In this document: in pieces, positions 12,901 to 27,800 of the stretch
Numbering within the stretch: position 1 is the first letter of the stretch
Layout of the letters: each line of letters opens with the position of its first letter
Source: Plotosus lineatus
Lineage: Eukaryota; Chordata; Actinopteri; Siluriformes; Plotosidae
Assembly: GCA_024760905.1 (NCBI GenBank)
Contig: CM045733.1
Span: forward strand, 37,107,501 to 37,171,500
DNA: 64,000 bases
Direction of reading: 5' to 3'
Program-made: the position numbers and the translations under genes
The notes under the pieces: generated by a model
Seen by the model: the letters and a program-made list of their open reading frames with translations, nothing else
Databases searched by the model: none
Told to the model about the DNA's origin: nothing

Positions 12901-15772
12901 TCTTAAAAATGGGCACAAGCACACTTCTCCTCCATTCCTCTGGCATCTGCTCACTTTCTAAGACCTTGTTGAATATTCTTGTCAGAAAATCTACTGCTAC
13001 CTCCCATAGACACTTCCATACCTCAACTGGTATGTCATCAGGGCCAACTGCCTTTCCACTCTTCATCCTCTTCAATGCCCTCCTCACTTCTCCCTTACTA
13101 ATCTTTGCTACTTCCTGCTCCTCAACGGTCACCCCTTCTACTCTTTTTTCTCTCTCATTTTCCTCATTCATCAGCTCTTCAAAGTACTCTTTCCATCTTC
13201 CCAGTACACTTCTGTCATCAGTCAATACATTTCCCTCTCTGTCCTTTATCACTCTAACTTGCTGCACGTCTTTCCCACCTCTATTTCTCTGCTGTGCTAA
13301 CCTGTATAGATCATTTTCTCCCTCCTTACTGTTCAACCTATCATACAAGTCATCATACGCCCTCTGTTTGGCTTTTGACACTGCTACCTTCGCCTTACGC
13401 TGTGTCTCCCTGTACTCCTGTTTACTCTCTTCGGTCCTCTCAATGTCCCACTTCTTCTTGGCTAACCTCTTCTTTTGTACACACTCCTGCACTTCCTCAT
13501 TCCACCACCAAGTTTCCTTATCTACTTTCCTTCCAGAGGACACACCAAGTACTCTCCTACCGGTCTCCCTGATCACACTGGCTGTGGTTGTCCAGTCCTC
13601 TGGAAGCACTTCCTGACCACCCAAAGCCTGTTTCAACTCCTCCTTGAAGACAACACGACACTCTTCCTTTTTCAGCTTCCACCACTTTGTCTTCTGCTCT
13701 GCCTTTGCCTTTTTCACCTTTCTCACCATCAGTGTCATCCTGCACACCACCATCCTATGCTGTTTGGCAACACTCTCACCCACTACTACTTTGCAGTCCC
13801 TGACTTCCTTCAAATTACATCGCCTACACAAGATGTAGTCTACCTGTGTGCTCTTACCTCCGCTTTCATAAGTCACCCTATGCTTCTGTTTCTTCTTGAA
13901 GAAAGTATTCACCACAGCCATTTCCATCCTTTTTGCAAAATCGATCAACATCTGTCCTTCTGTGTTCCTGTCCTGGTTACCAAACCTGCCCATCACTTCC
14001 TCGTCCCCTCTGTTGCCTGCACCAACATGTCCATTGAAGTCTGCTCCAATGACCACTCTTTCACCTCTGGGGGTACTCTGCATCACTTCATCTAAATCAC
14101 TCCAGAATCTCTCCTTCTCTTCTAGCTTACATCCTGCCTGTGGGGCATAAGCACTAACAACATTGACCATCACACCTTCAATTTCTAACTTGAGACTCAT
14201 CACTCTGTCTGACACTCTTTTCACGTCTAGAACATTCCTGACAAACCCCTCCTTCAAGATGACTCCTACTCCATTTCTCTTCCCATCCACACCATTATAA
14301 AACAGTTTAAACCCTGCTCCTAAGCTTCTAGCCTTTCTAACTTTCCACCTTGTCTCCTGAACACACAGTATGTCCACCTTCCTCCTCTGCATCATGTCAG
14401 CCAGCTCCCTATCTTTTCCTTGCATAGTTCCAACATTCAAAGTCCCTGCTCTCAGTCCTAGGCCCACGCATTTCCTCTTCTCTCTCTGCCTACGGACACG
14501 CCTCCCGCCTCTCCTTCTTCGACCAACAGTAGTCCAATTTCCATCAGCACCCTGTTGGTTGACAGCACTGATGGCGGTCGTTGTTAACCCGGGCCTCGAC
14601 CAATCCGGTATGAATTCTGTATTGATCATTTGCATTTTTTAAATGTGGCAGAAGTTTTACGTCGGATGCCCTTCCTGTCGCAACCCTCTGCATTTATCCG
14701 GGCTTGGGACCGGCATAAGGGGGAGAGACACTGGTTAGTGCCCCCCCGCCTCATGGCTGCATTGAACATGACAAGTCTAATTTCAATTACATATGTTTTG
14801 AATGTCTAAAGGGGTAATTAGATTTTCTACGTTTGGAACAACCATTTACTGTTTAATAGGGGGACACTTGTGAAGCACTCTGGAACAGTCCACTGTGAAA
14901 CTGGAAAATCCAGTGGAGACCTCTACTACTTTGCCACCTTTATGTACCTTTACAGATCTGTGTTTGTGTATAAATAGCCAATAATTCGATCATATGCTTA
15001 CGTGGTCTCCTGGTAAACATCTCACAGTGCTCACTGGGTGGTCCAAGTCCGGCTCCATTATAGGCACGCACCTCAATAAGATAGTGTGAGTCAGGCCGCA
15101 TGTTTTCCAAACGGGTCTGGTTGACAGAGCTGTGGACAAGAATGCGAGATGCCGCCGCCTCATTGTCATCATATTTCCTCCAGTAGCGTATCTATACAGA
15201 AAGTAAATAGAGCAAAGAAAAATTTACATTAAGCAAGGAAAAAATTGTAATTTTTCATATCAGCGCTGTGATCCTGAAGGACCTCAATCTTTTTGACTCA
15301 CAGGTGTTTAATGCAAAATGTTCAACTTTATTATCAGAAATTCTGCTTCAAGACTTATGCATATTTGGTTCTAGAATATTCTGAATGACCCTCGAAGATG
15401 ATCATCTGATCAGGTGACAGTTGAGATTTTCATATGTCACAAGATATACCAATTAGACATTAATTAGAGTTACTAGGTCATTCTACAACACAATTTGTAG
15501 ATATTTAAAACTTCCTTTACAAAAGCGCAGAACATTTATTCATTTGAACCACTTAACCTCTTAATCCTACTCAGGTTGTGGGGAGACTGAAGCCTATCGC
15601 AGCTGACTCTGGGAAAAAGGCAGGGTATGCCCTGAACAGCAAATGCAGGGCCAACACACACACACAACCACTTATACCTACGTGAAATTTGGGACAGCCA
15701 TTTATCCTAATGCCTTTGGACCATGGAAGGAAATAAGAGTACTCAGGATATGTAAAAGTAAATGCAGCCGTG

Positions 15773-15817
<45 letters not shown>

Positions 15818-18800
15818 GGAGGGGGGGGGGGGCCTCAAACCAGTGTCTCTCCCTCATGCCGGTCTCAAGACTGGACAATTGCAGAGAGTTGCATCAGAAA
15901 GGGCATCCGGAATAAAACAAATGGCAAATTAAATATGAGAATCACAAGAAAGAATGTCATACCGGATCAGTCAAGGTCCGGGTTAACAACGACCCCCATC
16001 AGTGCTGTTAACCAACAGAGTGCTGGTGGAAATTGGACTACTGTTGGTCGAAGAAGGAGAGGCGGGAGGCGTGTCCGTAGGCAGAGAGAGAAGAGGAAAG
16101 GCATGAGTCTAGGACCGAAAATACGGAAGTTGAATGTTGGAACTATGAAAAAAAGGTAGAGAGCTTGCTGACATGATGCAGAGGAGGAAGGGGGACATAC
16201 TGTGTGTTCAGGAGACCAGGTGGAAAGGCTAGAAGCTTTGTAGCAGGGTTTAAGCTGTTTTTTCATGGTGTGGATGGGAAGAGAAATGCAGTAGGAGTCA
16301 TCTTGAAGGAGGAGTTTGTCAGGAGTGTTCTAGAAGTGAAAAAAGTGTCAGACAGAGTGATGAGTCTCAAGTTAGAAATTGAAGGTGTGATGTTCAATGT
16401 TGTTTGTGCTTATGCCCCACAGGCAGGATGTGAGCTAGAAGAGAAGGAGAGATTTTGGAGTGAGTTAGATGAAGTGATGCAGAGTACCCCCAGAGGTGAA
16501 AGAGTGGTCATTGGGGCAGACTTCGATGGACATGTTGGTGCAGGAAACAGAGGGGACGAGGACATGATGGGCAGGTTTGGTATCCAAGACAGGAACGCAT
16601 AAGGACAGATGTTGGTAGACTTTGCAAAAAGGATGGAAATGGCTGTGGTAAATATTTTCTTTCAGAAGAGACAGGAGCATAGGGTGACTTATAAAAGCGG
16701 AGATAGGAGCACATAGGTAGACTACATCTTGTGTAGACGATGCAATTTGAAGGAAGTCAGTGACTGTAAAGTAGTAGTGGGTGAGAGTGTTGCCAAACAG
16801 CATAGGATGGTGGTGTGCAGGATGACGCTGATGGTGAGGAAGGTGAAGAAGGCAAAGGCAGAGCAGAAGATAAAATGGTAGAAGCTGAAAAAGGAAGAGT
16901 GTCATGTTGTCTTCAAGGAGGAGTTGAAACAGGCTTTGGGTGGTCAGGAAGTGCTTCCAAATGACTGGATAATTACAGCTAATGTGATCAGGGAGACATG
17001 TAGGAGAATACTTGGTGTGTCATCTGGAAGGAGAGTAGATAAGGATACTTGGTGGTGGAATGAGGAAGTGCAGAAGTGTGTACAAACGAAGAAGTTAGCG
17101 AAGAAGAAGTGGGACATTGAGAGGACCGAAGAGAGTAAACAGGAGTACAGGGAGACACAGCGTAAAGCGAAGGTAGCGGTGTCAAAGGCCAAACAGAGGG
17201 CGTATGATGACTTTTATGCTCGGTTGGAAAGTAAAGAGGGAGAAAATGATTTATACGGGTTGGCACAGCAGAGAAATAGAGATGGGAAGGACGTGCAGCA
17301 AGTTATAGTGATTAAAGACAGAGAGGGAAATGTATTGACTGATGACAGAAGTGTGCTGGGAAAATGGAAAGAATACTTTGAAGAGCTGATGAATGAGGAA
17401 AATGAGAGAGAAAACAGAGTAGAAGAGGTGACCGTCGAGGACAAGGAAGTAGCAAAGATAAGTAAAGGTGAAGTGAGGACAGCATTGAAGAGGATGAAGG
17501 CTAGGAAAGGCAGTTGGTTCTGATGACATACCGGTGGAGATATGGAAGTGTCTAGGAGAGGTAGCAGTAGATTTCCTGACAAGAACATTCAACAAGGTCT
17601 TAGAGAGTCAGAGGATGCCAGAGGATTGGAGGAGAAGTGTGCTTGTGCCCATTTTTAAGAACAAGGAAGACGTGCAGAGTTGTGGCAACTACAGAGGGAT
17701 AAAGTTAATGAGCCATAAGATGAAATTATGGGAAAGAATAGTGGAAGCAAGACTAAGGGCAGAGGTCAGCATTTGTGAGCAACAGTTTGGTTTCATGCCA
17801 AAAAAAGAATACCACAGATGCAGTGTTTGCCTTGAGGATGTTAATGGAGAAGTACAGAGAAGGTCATACCAAGCTGCATTGTGCCTTTGTGGTTCTGGAG
17901 AAAGCACATGACAGGGTGCCGAGAGAGGAACTGTGATATTGCATGAGGAAGTCTGGAGTGGCAGAGAAGTATGTTAGAGTGGTGCAGGACATGTATGAGA
18001 GGTGTAAGACAGTGGTGAGATGTGCTGTCAGTGTGACAGAAGAGTTTAAGGTGGAGGTGGGACTGTATCAAGGGTCAGCTCTGAGCCCCTTCTTGTTTGC
18101 TATGGTGATGGACAGGCTGACAGACGAGGTGAGACAAGATTCCCCATGGACTATGATGTTTACAGATGATATTGTGATCTGTTGTGAATCATCTGATTCG
18201 CATGCTTGATTTGGCATAGATTTTTATGTCGGATGCCTTCCTGACACAACCCTTTCGCAAGGGGTAGAAACACGCTCACGGCTATGCAGCCTACTCTTTA
18301 CATAAGTCAGCAATGGTTCTTTTAAAAGCCTCTCAACATACACAGTGAGAGACATGGCCAGCCTTTGATAACCCAGTTAGTTGCACTGGGGGGGGGGGGG
18401 GGGGGGGGGTAGAGAGAGTGGGATTCGAACCCCCAACCTTAGGATCAGCGATCCAACACCCTTTACCACCAGGCCACCACAGCCTCCACACAACCCTAGT
18501 TAAGATTATGTGGTTCAGAAAATGAATAAATGAATGATGTGAAATTCTCAAATTTCATAATTTATATGTCAATAAATTATTGCATATTGCATAATGTTCT
18601 CATTGGCTAGGAATAAAATATTGTTCTACTCAGATTTCTTTCCTAGTATGTTTTAATTTGTATCATATATGTGTGCTTTGTGTATTTCTGTGCACACTAT
18701 GACATTTTGGCAATTAATTTAGTTAAGAGCAGTCTCACTATTTTATTGATTTATTTTTTTTAACTTAATTACTCTGAAATCCATTGCACAATCCATTGTT

Positions 18801-21800
18801 GTTTGGTTTTACAACTACAAGATGTGGGATTGTGTATGTCGTGTAAATATTGATATTTCGTTAAATAAATATCACTTATCATCATCTATCATCATCATCA
18901 TCTTGATTAATAAATAGAGGGAGAAAGAGAGAGAACACATCGTAGTCTACTTTTTCAGATTTTCTTTCAAGAGCATGTAGTAGCAAGCATACCTGGTAGC
19001 CATCTATCCAGTGGGGAGGAACCTGAAACACATGCAACCACCACACCAGCGCTTCAGTGGCGGTAACTTGCCGAGCATAAACATCTAGCGGTGCCTGTGT
19101 GGGGGCTGCAAGCATTTAACATTGATAATCAAATGTTTATCTGAGAGTCACTGAAAAATGATAATTATCAAACAAAGTACATTCATACTATACTTTTAGC
19201 AGAGTGCAATCTGAATATAACAGTGCTGTAAATTACCCATAAATGTTTCTGCATCTGCACTTACTATGTCCCAGTACTTGATTTTTAATTAAATATTAAC
19301 ATTTTAAGAACAGCAAAATATAAAATATTTATTATGGTCATTAGTATTTATTTTTAAACATAAAATAAATGTTCAATTTATGTCTCTAGACATTAAAAAA
19401 TAAAATGTGTAATATTACAATATTTTAAAAAAGAAAAAGAATTAAAAGCATCTTATCTAGTGTTCATGTGCATTGGTGTATCTAAAAAAGTACAGAAACA
19501 CTCATATAAGTCCATGGATTTTTAAAAATTAAGATAAATATATTTTATATATATATATATATATATTCATGGCTTTTCGAATGAAACTACAAATTGGGAC
19601 ATTTTGTCTCTATTTTCAAGTTAAATAAAATAAGATTAAAATTATACCATTAGATGGTCAAAACAATCCCTCAAAATCATGCACAGGTTTTATGGCCTAA
19701 CGTTGTGTACACTAAAATGGCTGGCTTTAGTCTTCTCAAAAAGTTTAGTGAGTTTCATAGTGTCCAGCTGCACAATGTTTTTGGAAAGCACAAATTTGTT
19801 CAATCTCTTACAAGTATCCTGCAGCATGTACAAAACCCCAAATGTCATGTCCAAACTGACAGATTTACAGGGTGTTTTTGCACAGACACCAACTGCACAA
19901 AAACTAGTGTTCCATTGGCAAAGTCAAACTCATCGTATACATAAATGGTGCAGCCGAATTGGTCCGCTATCCTTGGATTAAAAAACATAATTTTCAGTTA
20001 CTTGAATAAAAAGATGGACACTAACAGTTTGTCATGGTCACCCAGAGCAGACAACTTCATTATCATCATGCTTTAAGGCATTAAAAATAAAAAAATTAGT
20101 TTGTTCTTCTTGTGATTTTGTGTAATACAGACGCTCCTCGACTTACGTTCATCCATTTTATGTTTTTTCGCTTTATATACAGTACTGTATATTATATATA
20201 TACATGGATTCCTCACTTTCCGTGCTTAATTGGGACCGAGATCCCCACGCGACCATCGTAATCCACGAAGTAGGATCACCCCCCGCCCCCGACTGACATA
20301 TACGTACATGTATATGTGTACATATAATATCAATAAATACATATCCAATGCTATAAATGCTTATAATAACAATTAAACATTGAAAAAATAACATAAGATG
20401 GAAATAAAATATAAATCCAGACGCTCTCCAACTTCCCAACATTCGTTTTGCAAACATCCGGAGATACCAACAAAGCTGCCCAAGGTCGAAAGTGAAAATG
20501 AAATGAAATTGAAGAACAAGTAGAAATAGAAATGGAATAAAGATAGAAATGGAATAAAGATACAGAAAGATAGATCATAAATATAAGTATGAAATATGAT
20601 TAAACCTTATCCTGAGGTACACTTAATACTAGGCTCCGGCAGAGGGGGGAGTGGCTGCGCAGACGCACGTGCATACAGATGCAATAATGTACAGTATCCA
20701 GTTTTGATGGGAGATTTTGGGTTGTTTTTTTTGTTTTGTGTTGGTTTAGGGGTTGGGTTTTTTTTTTTGTTGCATAATTGGCCCTGTTTTTGTGACATTT
20801 TCCTTCACTTTTCTACCTATTTTTGCTTAATTTTCTTATTTTTTAATTCAATGAATATTTATTTATTTATTTATTGCTGCATTAATTGAAGTGCGAAGTA
20901 GCGAGGGATCCCTGCATACAGGAGCTAAAAATAATTAGGAGGCATAAAATATTTTTTTATTGTTTTGTAATTGTATGGTTTTATTATTAGAATTATGGAC
21001 ATTTTATGAATACATTCCTAATCCCTAAAATATATTTAGTTGAGGTTCATAGATTTTAAACATTTGTACAGCCCTGTAATTGAGAAATACCATTATATAG
21101 TATACAAATAAGAAATGAGCTTGAAATTATCTTAATTCATTATTTAGATCTTTTCTGAATCCTGAAATTTTGATTATTACATTGGGTCGTGTCTCACCGC
21201 TCTCAGAAGAGTACACCACTGTGATCAGACTGTATGGTCCCTCTCCTTTGTTGTTGTAACCTTTTACTTTAACTTGTATCTCAGTGTTGGGTATAATGCC
21301 ATCCTTGTAGACATAGCGTCTCGCCTCTGGGTCAGCTACTGTTGACCACTTCCATTCAAAGTCCTCATGAGCCTTAAAACCTACCACATAGCCAAAGTTT
21401 TTACCAAAAAAATACTGTGGCTTCATGGGCTGGAAAAGACATCAGAACATGATGGAAATGTTAATTTGACTGCTGAATGCTATTAACATGTGAAGGAATA
21501 TTAAATAAATTATATACTTTGTTTTTTGCAGAATAGCATTTATACTTACTGTCCAGGTCACTATGAGCTCTCCGTTAAAAGCTACATAACCATTTACATC
21601 AGTAGGAGACATGGTGGGAACTGAAAATAAATGAACCTAGTTAACCTTATTTCACCAGCAGGTGAAAATAGTCCAAACAAAATAAATAAATAAATAAATA
21701 AATAATGCTCTACAAAGTAACACAAATCTGCTCATGCCAACTTACTTGCATCCCAGGTTTTAATTTTGATGGAGGGAACACTGCACTCTCCTGCCCCCAG

Positions 21801-24800
21801 ATCATTGATGGCATATACACGAAATTCATACTCCATCCAAGGATGCAGCTCAGTGACCTTGGCTGTCTCAGCATTCCCATCCAGGACCTCAGGAGCTAAA
21901 CAGAAGAGACCCTATATCAACGTGTCAGGCAGAATGCTCATTCTTTAAAAGAATACTTTTGTTTCATTATTTCAAAGGTTTCGGATCTGTATATGTAGAT
22001 TATCTGTACAGCAGAGATACTACTAGTATTGCATTAGCAGGCAAGGTGACTGCAGTACATATTTTGCCATTGTTTGGCACATTGCTTGGCTGTCTACCTA
22101 AACATTAACACTACAATACTTTGAAATGTAAGGTAAACGTTTTCAATTTGAGACACTTGATAAAAGCCACCAAGAGAGACAACAGTGAATTCATCTTCTC
22201 ATTGCATGGAACTACGAAACACTTAAACAATAGCTGACCAAAGATGTTTTGGGTTTGAAAAGTTTTAGCAAATGTCACTTTTAATCATGCAGATAGATAT
22301 AAGTTCCACGATAGTATGTGAACTGTGGCATTCACACTGCCATTGTTTAATATTGGTCTATACATTTCTATTGTGTCAAAAACTATTGGACTCACATGTC
22401 ATGGCAGTTTTCCAATCCTCTGGGTCCAGAGAGTAAAAGTCTCTGGTTTGAATAATGTGCTGGATAAGTGGACTTCCATGATCTGAGCCCAACCTCCAAG
22501 CCAACTTTACTGATGTGTCTCTAATCTCCTCTACACGCACCCCTCCAGGAGGACCAGGCTTACCTAATGCACAAAGATATGCTCTCAATTACTACTGCAA
22601 GTTATTATTTTGTGTTCGACATGAATACATTAAAGAAACCGGGTCACCATTTGGTCAACACATAATTCAAGTAATGCAGATGTTTGTCGACCTGCACAAT
22701 GTCTACTGTCAGAGGAATCATTAAGAAGTTTAAAACAACTTTAACCATAAGCTCCAAAACAACCATCAGGTGCTCTCTACATGCCAACAAACTGTTTGGG
22801 AGGCATGCATGGAAAAAAAACCTTTTCAGACTCAAAATTGTAAACACAAACATCTGAAGTTTGCTAAGCCATACTCGGACTTCAGCTGGGACCATGTACT
22901 TTGGTCAGATGGGACCAAGATAGAGCTTTTTGGCAACAAAGAGTCTAAATGGATCTGGCCTAACACAACAGATGCGTATAGAGAAAAGCACCTCATGTCC
23001 ACTATAAAGGATGGGGGAGGATTGGTGATGCTGTGGTTGTGTTTCTCTTGCAGAGGGCCTGGGAACCTTGTTAGGGTGCATGGCATCATAAACGCTTTGA
23101 AACACTAGGGCATTTTAATTCATAATCTCATGGCCTCTACCCAAATGTTGAAGATGGGTTGTCAGTGGGTCTTTCAACTAGGTAATGATCTTAAATATGT
23201 GGAAAAATCTTCATATAAATTGTTCACCAGTCACAGAATGACACTCCTCCCATGGCCAGCTCAGTCCCCAGACCTCAAACCAATTGAAAACCGGTGGAGT
23301 GAGCTGAAGAGGAGAGGATCCAGTCCACTGGATGATTTAGAGAGATTGTGCAAAGAGGAATTCCCCTTCTGTATTCTCTCATCTTATGAACATTATAGGA
23401 GAAGATTAGGTGCTCTTTTGTTGGTAAAAGGGGTTTGTAGAAAGTATTAACATGAGGGGTGCTAATATTTGTAGCACACATGATTTGAGGTAAAAGCATT
23501 ATTTCTTAATGTGGGATTTTTCCCCCACTGAATAAATCCTGCATCTTTTTTTTCATTGTGGTCCCATATCATTAATAAAAAAAGTAGTTTATTAGAAGAT
23601 AAGGAATATATCTTATCTAAGGGTGCAAGTAATTATGGAGGGAAATGTATTTCTCACAGGATTACAGTCAAGGATACTATATTTACAGGTTTCAAAGTAG
23701 AGGTTTATCTCTCTCATCAACCGTTTTTTTTCTTACAATATATGGTACATAATGAACATATCTAATGTAATGATGAAAATATAGTACACTAAACTTTGAT
23801 CCTTTTTACTTAAATGTGAACAAATAGATCCCAAATCATTATTTATCTCTATCTTACTGAGAAACAGATTTTTGATCTGCAAATTCCAGATAATTGAACT
23901 GAATTTGGAATGTGTACAATCTAAGATTTATTATTCACGTTTTAAAAAAAAAAATCAGTGGATCTTTGCACCTCCTAATGCTCAAACCCTTCCTCATAGG
24001 ACAAAGAATCATAAAATGTCTGCGAGACAGACCACGATTTGATTGCAGATTGTTTTTCCCCGCAGCAAGATGACTGAATGGGCCATTCCAATCTTCGAGA
24101 AACTTGACAAGCTGGGTGTTCTCTTCTTTCTTGAAAACTATTTCTCTGATTGGCCTATTTTGGAAGGAACACTAATTTTTGTAGCATTTTGTTTTGCACA
24201 GGTGATCACATTCAATGACGTTAAAAGGAGCCATGACATTCCCTCTGATTGGGTCAAGGGATCATATGCCTGGACTGTAATCAATTTGTTCAGACTGCTG
24301 TGGACATGGATCATTTCGACCATTGATGTTAAATCATTATAGCCTCACAGCTAAAGACTCTGATAGAGTTGAACTGTTTCTATTCAGTTGGAACAAAGCT
24401 TTAACAACAGGAAGCAGTAATCATCCATCCAACAAAAAATGTGACATAAATCATATTTCCAGTGTACTCTTCAAGTGAGAGTAAATGGCTGGCAAATGCA
24501 GTCACGCATATACCTGAAACTCCTTTTAAGACCCTGTCCCATAGAAAACAAATCATTCTATATCCATTATGTAATTGTGCCTGTTTTACTGAGCCTTTCT
24601 ATGATTTAATGGGATGATTTGGTCAAAGCATTGGCCATTCAATGGTAAAGCAGTACAAATTTGACTTCCTTACTGCTATATTCCAATTTATAAAACCCAA
24701 ACCTATAAAAATTTTGATTCAAGGCATTGTCTGGTGGAAATTGTTAACTATTCTTTGTTGTTTTATCATGGATGGCAAAAAGACTCTAAGAGTGACTCTG

Positions 24801-27800
24801 ATTGTAAAGCTTTCTCTCCCTAATGATGGATGTGAAATTATCCCATGGCCCAAGCAAAGGTCACTTTTGTGACCGAACCAATTATGCACAACTGGTGACA
24901 AAATACCTTTAAAGATCACCAGTTGATTCTAGACCACTATGTACCCACATTCATAAACTCATGCCAACATAAAATAAGTATAGCAAAGCCAGTGAAGCAA
25001 CCATCATATTTTTGGGGAGAAAACAGATGAGTCTTTTTTTTTGTTTAATTTTTTTTTTTTTAACTTTTTTTTTACTTAATTAGTAAATGACAAAGTATGC
25101 ATGAGTGCCGTCAATCCAAATCAAAGATGAAATCACCACAACTATTGTGCTGGTAAGTTGTGAGTTGTGGTTGTAGTGATCTTTTTTACCTGTCAAGCTA
25201 TCACTTAGAGAGTCATTTATTTTGACTGGAACTGCATATAAACACATTTTTTTTGGCCACTATAATTATTGTGCAAAGCAACTGTGAGGCCATTCTATTT
25301 TGTTTCTTATTTTACAGATCCATTGAAGCCTAAATTGAAAAAAAAAAGTTTTTTTTTTTTATTTCCACCAGTCTTAACTTCCCAAGTGCACACTACATTT
25401 CAAAACCAGAACAAGCCCGTACTTTTATCTCCCTCTCACAGCAGCTATTGTAACTACATCATGCACATCTGTGTGTGCACACTTGCCCATCAGAAATGTA
25501 ACCTTAAACGCCAAGATGCGGTTTAGAATCTAGCGATCTACACTGTGTGTGTATGTACGAATATCTGGCACACAAGACTATCAGAAGTGATACTACTGAC
25601 ATATGCAAAGAAACTGGTCAATACATGCATTTGTGTTATTCATTTTCATTTTTATAAGATTTAATTCTACAAGGTGAAAGGGGAGGGCTATAAAAAGATT
25701 TGTAAGGTACCAGACCAGACTAGACCTGCACTGTAATATAACCAACTTGTAAATTCTAATTTACAGATTAGAAAGTCACAAATTTCCATCAGAATTGCAG
25801 TTGTTGGGAAAGTTATGTGAACTTTATCATTATAACCACTGATTAATGCACTTTCATCAACTCTTGCACTGATTTGAGTTCCAATATCGTTCAAGTTTAA
25901 GGTGAAGTATGATCATGATTTATCCATAAGTAACGCGATATTCATTTTTATGAAAGTCAGTAATGGTCCTATTAAATGCTTCTCACCATAGACAGTGGGA
26001 GACATGGCTAGCCTTTGATAACCCAGTTAGCTGCTCTGTGGGTGCAGAGCAGTGACCGTTGACAGTGGGGCTTAAACCCCCAACCTTAGAATCAGTAATC
26101 TAGCACCTTACCATTTGTCCACCTCCGCCCATGACACAAAATATTTAATTCAATTTTTATTTGTATAAATTCATCTGGCAAGCTGTCCAGAGTGTACTCT
26201 GGCCTTGCCCAGAGTCAGCTGAGATGGGCATCCGCCTCCCTGCATCCCTAATTAAGATTTAAAGGTTCAGAAAATGAATGAATGAATGTATAAATTCATA
26301 TACAAATTGAATTATTTGATATGCAATTTCACCACACATTACACAATTACCTTGCAATAAGACAAGTATCTTGCAATCCTTGGAAAATATTTCTACAAAG
26401 TTTGTGTTGATCGAATATACATTTTTATTTTAGAAGCATCATTTAGAACCAACCTTTGACATAGACGTTAGCAGAAGCAGTAGTATTATCAACAATGGTT
26501 TCTGCCGTGCAGGTGTAGTGTCCTGCATGTTTGACCTGAATGTTTTTAATCAGCAGCTGGCCACTGTCCTCATGATCCTATACGCAAATAATAAATATGT
26601 AAAATAATAAAATTAAAAAGACATTACAAATAATACATAGAATTCATAATGATTAATAAGTTTTTTCACTGCTCATCTTACCATTAACTGCTCAAAGTGT
26701 TCATAGTCAGCAGTGAAGTCAATAATGTATGAGTCCACAAACCAGATGAAGGTAATATCAAAACTGGGGTCATATGAGGCAGAGCACTGAAGAATTGTAT
26801 TCTCACCCACAGTAACCTCCACATCCGATGGAGCAACAGTGATTTTAGTCGCAGCTGCAAAAAGATACATGTACATAAGTTTATCAATATTATTAGAAAC
26901 AAACCAAAAATTTAAATCAGAAAAGTTTCAATTAATTTTAAAATAAAATAAGAGAGTGGTCCCCGTAGTTCTTTGTGGGGTGGTGTAAGTTTTGTCCGGT
27001 TGCTATGGTTTCCTTCCACAGTCCAAAAATGTGAACATTAGACTAATTTGCTATTAAAAATTGCCCCTATATGTGAAGCAATGTTTGTCCAAGGGAATAG
27101 GTTCTGCACGGGGCTTGCAAACCTCTCAGTAGGTACCGGCACTGAAAAAATTAAAGTCATCATAAATGTATGGTTTTAGGTTGTGTTTATTGAGTTAACC
27201 ATTCCAAATCAACAGTCCAGATTCCATGCAATTATCTTGAACGGCTGCCGAGATAGCCTGTTCCGTCATCATTTGGAGCACTTTTGGGGAGCCTAAGAAA
27301 CAAGAATTATTACGTTCTACAAAGCCTTAATGCCATGTCTCAGTCATTTCTAAAACCTAGTTCTGCATTATGGAGTTTCGGGTCTCTCAGATAATAGGTT
27401 TTGTAGTAAAAGCCATTTCAAAAATTTTTTTTTTTTCAAATTATGGTAGCACCAAATTGGCAAAGATGGCCAGTTCTTCTCAAATTTGAAGTTATTGTCC
27501 CTCAAAATGCCTCAAACTGAAATTTATTTTGGAAAAAATGACCAAAATGACCAACCTTTGAAAATTCATTCAAATTTCACCAACAAAGTCAATATTTTAA
27601 TACTTTTGTTTCCAAGGGGAAAAATACCTGCTTAATCCATTGGAAGCAACAGTTTTAGGCTATTTACCATGGTTTAGGGTTTAAAGGGGGTCAGACAAGT
27701 GACATTTGACAAAAAAGCAGAAAATAGTAAAATTTTGAAAATCCATTGAACTTCAACCATCCAAGCCATTAACCTGAAACCTTTGTTTCTAAGGTATAAT

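Noticed and set aside
12873..14095. Ser/Thr/Leu-rich frames opposite the RTE ORFs (also at 33210-34166, 38783-39526, 61548-62291)
   Set aside because: They are antisense shadows of the conserved RTE coding strand and repeat at every copy.
24043..24342. Open frame of 99 codons
   Set aside because: No motif, no neighbour evidence, and length is within chance for AT-rich intron.
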